Shown here piece by piece: positions 1 to 5,136 of a stretch of DNA of 7,208 bases (its first letter is position 1; every line of letters begins with the position of its first letter). A program made the translations under genes and the position numbers. The stretch comes from Victivallales bacterium (GTDB lineage Bacteria > Verrucomicrobiota > Lentisphaeria > Oligosphaerales > Oligosphaeraceae). Location of the stretch: contig JAFZZD010000572.1 in the NCBI GenBank assembly GCA_017615955.1, positions 1-7,208 of the forward strand, written 5' to 3'. The notes under the pieces are model-generated. The model saw nothing but the letters and a program-made list of their open reading frames with translations. It was not told the origin of the DNA and did no database searches.

Positions 1-8
1 CTTGCCTG

Positions 9-50
9 GGGTACGCATGGTTGCGCCCTTCGGGCGTCCATTAGCTACCC
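9..50. repeat. Nested imperfect hairpin at left edge
   Basis: Three nested helices can be drawn: GGGTA (9-13) with TACCC (46-50), ATGG (17-20) with CCAT (38-41), and CGCCC (24-28) with GGGCG (32-36) closing a TTC loop. No T-tract follows, so it is not a standard intrinsic terminator. It may be the tail of an intergenic repeat or the 3' end of an upstream transcript; the upstream gene is outside the window. Confidence 0.4.
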
Positions 51-86
51 TCTTGGGGAACATAGCATTCCTCAAAATCATATAAG

Positions 87-108
87 AAAATTTGTCTAGA
101 CTAATTTT
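87..108. promoter_or_regulatory. Candidate metal-responsive repressor operator (22-bp palindrome)
   Basis: The core TTTGTCTAGACTAA is flanked by AAAA and TTTT. The whole 22 bp is a palindrome with a single mismatched pair, centred between 97 and 98. The core matches the DtxR/IdeR-type box TTAGGTTAGCCTAA at 10 of 14 positions by eye. DtxR-family iron or manganese repressors commonly control feo operons. It lies about 16 bp upstream of the best -35 candidate rather than over it, so the mode of action is unclear. The assignment to this regulator family is inference. Confidence 0.45.
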
Positions 109-123
109 TTTCTAACAAAGCGA

Positions 124-152
124 TTTGCACACAAAAATAACATCGGTATATT
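124..152 (+). promoter_or_regulatory. Putative sigma70-like promoter of the feo operon
   Basis: TTTGCA (124-129) and TATATT (147-152) are separated by 17 bp and match the -35 and -10 consensus at 4/6 and 5/6 positions. Transcription would begin near 158-160 and give a leader of about 180 nt ahead of feoA1. The surrounding DNA is AT-rich compared with the coding regions. No better-spaced pair was found between the palindrome at 87-108 and feoA1. Confidence 0.45.
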
Positions 153-163
153 AAGCGCAAAAC

Positions 164-187
164 GAAAGGAGAGCCATCACTCCTTTC
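164..187 (+). promoter_or_regulatory. Leader hairpin sequestering a Shine-Dalgarno-like sequence
   Basis: GAAAGGAG (164-171) and CTCCTTTC (180-187) form a perfect 8-bp helix around an 8-nt loop. The 5' arm is a strong SD-like sequence with no ATG, GTG or TTG start at a usable distance. The 3' arm is an anti-SD sequence. No T-tract follows, so it is not a terminator. A role in regulating the leader is inferred from its position only. Confidence 0.4.
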
Positions 188-190
188 AAT

Positions 191-293
191 CTACCTGCGC
201 AATCTGAAACTCTACATCATTTCAGGTAAACAACAGGGTATAACTACACGCCTAGTCCCCGTGTGCGCCCCCCTTGCGCAGGTGGATTTTTTT
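191..293 (+). terminator. Structured leader with terminator-like closing helix upstream of feoA1
   Basis: CTACCTGCGCAA (191-202) pairs with TTGCGCAGGTGG (274-285), giving 12 bp with one G-U pair. It is followed at once by A and seven T (287-293), the layout of an intrinsic terminator. The 71-nt apical part can hold two more helices, CTGAAA/TTTCAG (204-209/220-225) and ACACG/CGTGT (246-250/260-264), so the whole can be drawn as a three-way junction. A competing hairpin TGCGC/GCGCA (264-268/276-280) would break the closing helix. This looks like an attenuator or riboswitch-type leader, or the end of a small RNA. It matches no riboswitch class I recognise. The fold was drawn by eye. Confidence 0.45.
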
Positions 294-342
294 GTTCAAA
301 ATTAAATTAGATAAGACAAATTTATTAGAGGAGAAACAGGCA

Positions 343-555
343 ATGTTACCATTGTCAATGGTGGATGTGGGCGAAAAGGCCGTCATTCGCAAAATCACAG
401 GCAATGAGAAAGTGCGCCAGCACCTTGCGGAACTGGGCTTTGTGGTGGACGAGGAAGTGACTATCCTTAGCGGAAGCTATGGAAACCTGATCGTGAAGGT
501 CAAGGAAGCGCGGATAGCCATAGGCATGGACATGGCTAACAGGATTATGGTGTAG
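343..555 (+). CDS. feoA: FeoA family protein (first copy), 70 aa
   Basis: This is a small cytosolic SH3-like FeoA protein, thought to assist the ferrous iron transporter FeoB. The FeoA signatures are visible: a start like LPLSMVDVGE, then HLAELGFVVDEEVTIL, a glycine turn before NLIVKVKEARIAI, and the closing MANRIMV. This matches the FeoA subtype common in Clostridia and related anaerobes. The ATG at 343 is chosen because GAGGAG (328-333) sits 9 nt upstream. An in-frame TTG at 274 would place the leader T-tract inside the gene and has no RBS. It is the first gene of feoA-feoA-feoB-Cys-rich protein. Its stop codon touches the first heptamer of the repeat element that follows. Confidence 0.92.
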   Translation: MLPLSMVDVGEKAVIRKITGNEKVRQHLAELGFVVDEEVTILSGSYGNLIVKVKEARIAIGMDMANRIMV

Positions 556-700
556 TGGACAGTGGTCAGTGGACAGTGGTCAGTGGACTGTGGACAGTCT
601 GGTGTCCGCGGCGAAAGCCGCGGATAGGACTGCGCCTACTAAACGCGGGCGAGAACACCCGCGCACAGAACTGTCCACAGTCCACAGTCCACAGTCCACA
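555..700. repeat. Heptamer tandem repeats arranged as a long inverted repeat with inner hairpins
   Basis: Six tandem heptamers of the type GTGGACA/GTGGTCA/GTGGACT (555-596) face four complementary heptamers TGTCCAC/AGTCCAC (672-699). The arms 568-598 and 670-700 pair at 27 of 31 positions, including 16 perfect pairs (583-598/670-685). Between them sit CCGCGGC-GAAA-GCCGCGG (606-623), a stem with a GNRA loop, and CGCGGG/CCCGCG (644-649/658-663). The element fills nearly all of the gap between the two feoA genes and would form a large branched structure in the polycistronic mRNA. No protein in it is credible. It is probably a dispersed intergenic repeat family (inference). Confidence 0.85.
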
Positions 701-721
701 TGAACAACAAGGAGAAGTAAT

Positions 722-943
722 ATGACTTTGAAGGATGCGGTGATTGGCCAGACGGTCACAGTAGTCAGGCTGGTTTGCGAAGGAAAGCTCAAGCGCAGGA
801 TCATGGACATGGGCATAACGAAGGACGTGGAGATCACGGTCCGCAAAGTCGCGCCCTTGGGAGATCCACTGGAGCTGACGGTACGCGGCTATGAGCTGTC
901 GCTCCGCAAGGCGGAGGCGGAGGCCATAGAGGTCGAGGCATAA
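722..943 (+). CDS. feoA: FeoA family protein (second copy), 73 aa
   Basis: This is a second FeoA-type SH3-like protein, different in sequence from the first copy. It carries the classical pattern: MTLKD, GQTVTVVRL, the KRRIMDMGITK helix region, VRKVAPLGDPLEL, and the closing VRGYELSLRK. The family is a cytosolic partner of FeoB. The ATG at 722 has AAGGAG (709-714) 7 nt upstream, so the start is well supported. It ends 20 nt before feoB, which indicates co-transcription. Two non-identical feoA genes before feoB are common in Clostridia-like anaerobes. They may have distinct roles and need not be a recent duplication, since they align poorly outside the family core. Confidence 0.94.
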   Translation: MTLKDAVIGQTVTVVRLVCEGKLKRRIMDMGITKDVEITVRKVAPLGDPLELTVRGYELSLRKAEAEAIEVEA

Positions 944-948
944 AAACG

Positions 949-955
949 AAAGGAG
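949..955 (+). promoter_or_regulatory. Ribosome binding site deciding the feoB start
   Basis: AAAGGAG lies 8 nt before the ATG at 964 but only 2 nt before the in-frame ATG at 958, so initiation at 964 (MEIKIALAGN) is favoured. The 13-mer AAAACGAAAGGAG containing this site (943-955) occurs exactly once more, in the leader at 159-171. Confidence 0.7.
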
Positions 956-963
956 CGATGACA

Positions 964-3873
964 ATGGAAATCAAAATTGCATTGGCGGGCAATCCGAACT
1001 GCGGCAAGACCACATTGTTCAACGAGCTGACGGGCAGCGCCCAATACGTAGGCAACTGGCCTGGCGTGACTGTGGAAAAGAAAGACGGTCGCCTGAAGGG
1101 GCACAAGGACGTCACAATACAGGATTTGCCTGGCATCTACTCTCTTTCGCCCTACACGCTGGAGGAAGTCGTGGCGCGCCGCTACCTGGTCAATGACAAG
1201 CCCAACGCAATCATCAACATCATCGATGGCACGAACATCGAGCGCAACATGTATTTGACCACGCAGCTGCTTGAGCTTAACATACCAACCATCGTGGCCG
1301 TCAATATGATGGACCTGGTGAAGAAGAACGGGGACACAATCCAACTGGAGAAATTGTCTGAAGCATTGGGCTGCCCCGTGGTGCCAATCAGCGCATTGAA
1401 TGGAGATGGCTGCAAGGAAGTGGCTGAAAAGGCAATGGAAATCGCAAGGTCAGGCAAATGCGGCGAGCATCCACACGTTTTCTCGGGTTCCGTGGAGCAC
1501 GCCATCGCGCACATTGAGGAATCCATAGACAAGAAGGTGGACAAGCAGAACCTGCGCTGGTTCGCAGTTAAAATCTTCGAGCGGGACGAGGAGGTCCTGA
1601 AGGAGTTGAACCTGGACAAGGAATTGCTCTCCCATCTGGAGGAGCATATAAAGGACTGCGAGAAGGAGATGGAAGATGACTCTGAAAGCATCATCACCAA
1701 CCAGCGCTACGCCTACATCAAGAAGGTTATTGGTCAGACCGTAAAGAAGAAGGCCATGCCTGGCAGCCTCTCTCTCTCGGACAAGATTGACCACGTGGTC
1801 ACCAACCGAGTGCTGGCGCTGCCGATATTCGCGGTAATCATCTGGTTTATGTACTGGATTTCCGTTTCAACAGTGGGCACCTGGATGACAGACTGGGCCA
1901 ACGACGGCGTGTTCGGCGACGGCTGGTTCGTGGCATGGACAGCAGACAGCGCGCTCTTCACGTCAAAGGAGGTCAAGGAGCGCAACGCCGCAGCCGAGAA
2001 GGCATTTGACGCAAAGGCCGCACTTGCCGAGAAGAACGCTGAAATTGACGCCGCAAATGCGGAGGCCAAGGCAGCCTGGCAGCTGGCATGTGCCCAAGCC
2101 TGGGCAAAGGGCGAGGAACTCCCCGAAGAGCCAGAATACGAGGAAAAGGCAAGCGAGGTGGAATTCGAACCCGAGACATGGGAGAGCGTCTCTGGCGACT
2201 ATGAGGATGCCAAATTGCGCGTGGAGAAATTCGAGACAGCATACACCAAGGCACTGGAGAACGCAGAGCTTCTTGAGAAAGAGGCTGCCGAGGCCGCCGC
2301 TCTGCTGAAAACAGCCACCGAAAAGGCAACCGCAGCGGACAATGAACAGGCCACACTGTATGTCAAGTTGTTGACACAGGACGCCGCTGAAAAACAGGCA
2401 TTATTCGAGGCTGCAAAGAAAATCACCCCAAAGCCCGCCAATGGCGATGCTGACGATGCTGAATTCAAAATCGACCACCCCGAACTTGCCAAGCTGCTGA
2501 AGGTTCCCGTCTATTTCGAGGATGAGGAAAGTGGTGAAATTGACCACACGGAAATCATCGGCTACGAGAGTTACCTTAAGAACAAAAAGGCGGCTGCCGA
2601 AGAGAATGAACCCGATCCCTCCAAATATGGCCTTTGGGTGCCAGGCATACCTGGACTGGTGGAGGCAGTCCTGGACAAGATTGGAGCAAACGACTTCTTC
2701 AAGAGCCTGATACTTGACGGCATCATCGGCGGCGTGGGCACTGTCTTCGGCTTCCTGCCCCAGATCCTGATCGTGTTCCTGTTCCTGGCATTCCTGGAGG
2801 ACTGCGGCTACATGGCACGCATCGCCTTCATCATGGACCGCATCTTCCGCCGCTTCGGCCTGTCTGGCAAGTCCTTCATCCCCATGCTGGTTGGCACTGG
2901 CTGCGGCGTTCCCGCCGTCATGGCGACACGCACCATCGAGAACGAGAACGACCGTCGCATGACCATCATCCTGGCCACCTTCCTGCCATGCAGCGCGAAG
3001 GTCGCCATCATCGCCATGATCGTGGCGGCGTTCTTCCCTGACAGCAACATGGTGGGACCCAGCATGTACTTCATCGGCATCGGCATCGTCATCCTGGGCG
3101 GCATCGCATTGAAGAAGACAAAGGCCTTCGCCGGCGAGGCCGCGCCCTTTGTGATGGAGCTGCCGGCATATCATACGCCCAGCCTCAAGGGTGTCCTTAT
3201 ACACACCTGGGAGCGCGGCAAGGCATACGCCATCAAGGCAGGTACCATCATCTTCTCCGCCTGCATAGTCCTCTGGCTCCTCATGCACTTTGACTGGCAC
3301 TTCAATCTGCTTGACCCGGAAAGCGCGGAAGGCCTTGAACAATGTATGCTCCACGACATCGGACAGTGCTTCGCCTGGATATTCAGGCCACTTGGCTTCG
3401 GGACATGGCAAGGCGCCGTAGCCTGCGTTTCCGCCGAAGTCGCCAAGGAGCAGGCAACCGCAACACTGGCGATACTTTCGCCTGACGTGGCTGGCGGCAC
3501 GCTCAAGGGCATACAGGCGCTGTTCGCAGATATGGTTCCAGTTGCCATCACGGAACCCGCCATGCGCGAGATGTACGCCAAGCTGATTGCCTTCAGCTTT
3601 ATGGTCTGCAACCTGTTCTTCCCGCCTTGCCTGGTCGCAATCGCAACCATCTGGCGTGAGATGGGAAATGCGAAATGGGGATGCATCGCCATTGGCTTCC
3701 AGCTGCTGGTGGGCTATTGCCTGGCATTGGTCTGCTTCCGTCTGGGCGTTCTGTTCAGGGCTGGCGCGTCATTCGGCATTGGCCAGCTTGCCGCCATCAT
3801 CGTGGTGCTGCTGGTGCTGCTAGCCGTATTCCGCCCAGCCTCCAAAGAAACACTGACGGAGGTACGGAAATGA
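964..3873 (+). CDS. feoB: Ferrous iron transporter FeoB with a large periplasmic-loop insertion, 969 aa
   Basis: FeoB is an inner-membrane Fe2+ transporter with an N-terminal G domain. Visible motifs (residues from the 964 start): G1 GNPNCGKT 9-16, switch I WPGVT 32-36, G3 DLPG 54-57, G4 NMMD 114-117, G5 SAL 143-145. A helical GDI-like spacer follows at about 165-265 and TM1 at about 283-305. An unusual Ala/Glu/Lys-rich stretch runs from about 329 to 556. The permease core then has GIIGGVGTVFGFLP, EDCGYMAR, the first gate GTGCGVPA with Cys647, LPCSA with Cys676, and the second gate FFPPC with Cys889. The three cysteines correspond to conserved core cysteines of the family. Usual FeoB length is about 650-780 residues, so the excess is largely the loop. 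The sequence style resembles clostridial FeoB, which suggests possible ancient transfer. The stop overlaps the next start (ATGA). Confidence 0.97.
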   Translation: MEIKIALAGNPNCGKTTLFNELTGSAQYVGNWPGVTVEKKDGRLKGHKDVTIQDLPGIYSLSPYTLEEVVARRYLVNDKPNAIINIIDGTNIERNMYLTTQLLELNIPTIVAVNMMDLVKKNGDTIQLEKLSEALGCPVVPISALNGDGCKEVAEKAMEIARSGKCGEHPHVFSGSVEHAIAHIEESIDKKVDKQNLRWFAVKIFERDEEVLKELNLDKELLSHLEEHIKDCEKEMEDDSESIITNQRYAYIKKVIGQTVKKKAMPGSLSLSDKIDHVVTNRVLALPIFAVIIWFMYWISVSTVGTWMTDWANDGVFGDGWFVAWTADSALFTSKEVKERNAAAEKAFDAKAALAEKNAEIDAANAEAKAAWQLACAQAWAKGEELPEEPEYEEKASEVEFEPETWESVSGDYEDAKLRVEKFETAYTKALENAELLEKEAAEAAALLKTATEKATAADNEQATLYVKLLTQDAAEKQALFEAAKKITPKPANGDADDAEFKIDHPELAKLLKVPVYFEDEESGEIDHTEIIGYESYLKNKKAAAEENEPDPSKYGLWVPGIPGLVEAVLDKIGANDFFKSLILDGIIGGVGTVFGFLPQILIVFLFLAFLEDCGYMARIAFIMDRIFRRFGLSGKSFIPMLVGTGCGVPAVMATRTIENENDRRMTIILATFLPCSAKVAIIAMIVAAFFPDSNMVGPSMYFIGIGIVILGGIALKKTKAFAGEAAPFVMELPAYHTPSLKGVLIHTWERGKAYAIKAGTIIFSACIVLWLLMHFDWHFNLLDPESAEGLEQCMLHDIGQCFAWIFRPLGFGTWQGAVACVSAEVAKEQATATLAILSPDVAGGTLKGIQALFADMVPVAITEPAMREMYAKLIAFSFMVCNLFFPPCLVAIATIWREMGNAKWGCIAIGFQLLVGYCLALVCFRLGVLFRAGASFGIGQLAAIIVVLLVLLAVFRPASKETLTEVRK
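1948..2631 (+). other. FeoB segment encoding the Ala/Glu/Lys-rich insertion (predicted periplasmic coiled coil)
   Basis: About 228 residues separate DGVFGDGWFVAW after TM1 from GLWVPGIPG before TM2. With the G domain in the cytosol, this loop faces the periplasm. The first part (about 335-380) and a later part (about 412-487) are rich in Ala, Glu and Lys with long uninterrupted helical potential. They are split by an acidic Pro/Glu-rich linker (LPEEPEYEE). A more mixed portion with many Asp/Glu follows (about 490-550). There is one cysteine and no hydrophobic segment. The reading frame is open and the codon style looks like the rest of feoB, so it is not a frameshift artefact. Its function is unknown. 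Confidence 0.75.
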
Positions 3874-4004
3874 CTGCAAATATCATCATCGGACTGGTCA
3901 TAGCGGTTCTCTTTGTCCTGGCAGTGCGGCATGTCATCAGGAAGCACCGCGAAGGTGACTGCGGATGCGGATGCGGAAAAGACTGCCACTGCTGCAAGAA
4001 ATAG
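3870..4004 (+). CDS. FeoB-associated Cys-rich membrane protein, 44 aa
   Basis: This small single-span membrane protein has a hydrophobic segment at residues 5-19 (IIIGLVIAVLFVLAV), then a basic stretch (RHVIRKHRE). A tail follows with six cysteines (31, 33, 35, 39, 41, 42) and a histidine in the pattern CGCGCGKDCHCC. This is the layout of the FeoB-associated Cys-rich family, found directly after feoB in many anaerobes. The tail probably binds iron or shuttles it at the membrane (inference); the basic stretch places it in the cytosol by the positive-inside rule. The start overlaps the feoB stop as ATGA and has GGAGG (3858-3862) 7 nt upstream, indicating translational coupling. Confidence 0.9.
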   Translation: MTANIIIGLVIAVLFVLAVRHVIRKHREGDCGCGCGKDCHCCKK

Positions 4005-4054
4005 CATTCCTGAATGCACGGCCAAGCGCCCGTTCACAATCACGCAATAAACCC

Positions 4055-4082
4055 TTGATTTATCATTACAAACTTTTAAATT
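4055..4082 (+). promoter_or_regulatory. Weak candidate promoter before the porin gene
   Basis: TTGATT (4055-4060) and TAAATT (4077-4082) are spaced by 16 bp in an AT-rich stretch of the 113-nt gap (4005-4117), each matching consensus at 4/6. No terminator is visible after the Cys-rich gene, so the porin could also be read from the feo promoter. The porin RBS is AGAGGAG (4105-4111). Confidence 0.25.
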
Positions 4083-4117
4083 ACAAAACATCCAAACATC
4101 AAAAAGAGGAGAAAACA

Positions 4118-4948
4118 ATGAAACTGAACAAACTTACTGTTTGTGCATTGAGTGGAATTATGCTGGCAGGTGCCGTCATGGCGGCAGAAGAAGCGTCGAA
4201 GGAAGCAGAAAAGGAAGAGCGTTCAGCCTGGATTCCATCGCTGGAACTGAACCTTGACCATACTTCCCGCTACATGTCAGAAGGCAATGTAGGCAATCCT
4301 GACCACATCACCACCATTGGACTTACTGCTGAATGGGGCATTACAGAAAACTTCGCAGTGCATGTCGGTGGTGTCGCCATATATGACTGGACCGATGCCT
4401 GCGGCAACGACGACAATGTGGAGGAGTGGGATTGGCTGGCAGGTTTCACATTCAGCATTCCCGAAGTAGCTGGCATTGGCACGCTGGAATTCAATTTCGA
4501 CTACATCTACTACAACTATCCACGCGACAAAGACCACAACTACACCGCTGACACCAAGGAATATGAAATTGACATCAATGCAACTGACCTGTTCCTGAGT
4601 CCTGGTATCGCATTCGTCCATGACTTCGAGAACGACGTCATCAAGGGCAATGTGAACGCCACATTCGAGCAGAAGCTGACGCAGGTAAGCGAGCAGCTCT
4701 CCTTCGAGTGCCCAGTAGAACTGTGGTGCGGCAACCATCAGTACACGGGAAGCACCAGGCACACCGCGGTGTACAGCCTCTGCATCCAGCCAACCTTGAA
4801 GTATGAAATCAATGAGCATTTCTCCATCGGCGCATACGCACAGATGGGCTGGGCAATCGACGGCAGCGTCCGCCGCGACTGGAAGGAAGACGAAAACAAC
4901 AACGCCTTCAATGTCTGCTGGGGTCTGAACATGACTGCCAACTTCTAA
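4118..4948 (+). CDS. Putative outer-membrane beta-barrel protein (porin-like), 276 aa
   Basis: The N-terminus is a Sec signal peptide: MKLNK, a hydrophobic core through residue 20 and a likely cleavage after VMA (residue 22). A short charged Glu/Lys-rich stretch follows (23-35). The rest is rich in alternating hydrophobic/polar strands with Tyr, Trp, Gly, Asp and Asn, and the last residue is Phe, the usual C-terminal signature for barrel assembly. A segment near residue 45 (LDHTSRYMSEG) followed by IGLTAEWGI resembles the start of TorF-like putative porins; that family call is tentative. The mature part has five cysteines, unusual for a barrel. The ATG at 4118 has AGAGGAG 6 nt upstream. It lies 113 nt after the feo genes on the same strand, so a role in admitting iron is possible but only positional. 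Confidence 0.75.
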   Translation: MKLNKLTVCALSGIMLAGAVMAAEEASKEAEKEERSAWIPSLELNLDHTSRYMSEGNVGNPDHITTIGLTAEWGITENFAVHVGGVAIYDWTDACGNDDNVEEWDWLAGFTFSIPEVAGIGTLEFNFDYIYYNYPRDKDHNYTADTKEYEIDINATDLFLSPGIAFVHDFENDVIKGNVNATFEQKLTQVSEQLSFECPVELWCGNHQYTGSTRHTAVYSLCIQPTLKYEINEHFSIGAYAQMGWAIDGSVRRDWKEDENNNAFNVCWGLNMTANF

Positions 4949-5133
4949 CGCAGAGACGCTCTTTTTAACGCAGAGGCGCAAAGACGCAGAGACGCAAAGG
5001 ATAAATAGTTTACTTGGAATATCCAAATATAACTATAAAACCTTTGCGTCTCTGCGTCTTTGCGCCTCTGCGTTAAAAAGAGCGCCTCCGCGTTAAAAAA
5101 GCGCCTCCGCGTTAAAAAGAGCGTCTCTGCGTT
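4947..5133. repeat. 187-bp inverted-repeat element with a 44-bp perfect stem, in the convergent gap
   Basis: Positions 4957-5000 and 5041-5084 are perfect inverted copies. Extending outward to 4947/5094 gives 52 of 54 pairs around a 40-nt AT-rich loop (5001-5040). The arms are built from short units such as AACGCAGAGACGC, GAGGCGCAAAG and ACGCAAAGG. Two further units (GCGCCTCCGCGTTAAAA type) extend the right side. The ends also form a separate 25-bp exact inverted pair (4947-4971 with 5109-5133). The element begins on the TAA of the porin gene and ends 3 nt before the stop of the - strand gene. It may act as a bidirectional transcription barrier, although the T-run lies on the 5' arm and not after the stem. 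Confidence 0.9.
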
Positions 5134-5136
5134 GTA

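Noticed and set aside
1..60. tRNA or other structural RNA end
   Set aside because: The nested hairpin has no T-arm motif, CCA or cloverleaf geometry.
274..342. TTG at 274 as an alternative start of feoA1
   Set aside because: It would add 23 residues unlike FeoA, lies within the terminator stem and T-tract, and has no SD, while the ATG at 343 has GAGGAG at 9 nt.
566..964. Antisense open frames covering the heptamer element and feoA2
   Set aside because: They consist of repeat translation (TVDCGLWTVDC type) plus the complement of feoA2, and lack ribosome binding sites.
2401..3411. 336-codon open frame on the - strand opposite feoB
   Set aside because: Its product is His/Asp/Glu-rich low-complexity sequence without motifs, and it mirrors the codon pattern of the certain feoB gene, so it is a shadow.
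3965..4117. Longer N-terminus for the porin gene starting at 3965
   Set aside because: It would overlap the Cys-rich gene and hide the clear signal peptide beginning at 4118, which has its own RBS.
4947..5133. CRISPR array
   Set aside because: The repeated units are adjacent and mutually inverted, with no spacers of regular length and no cas genes.
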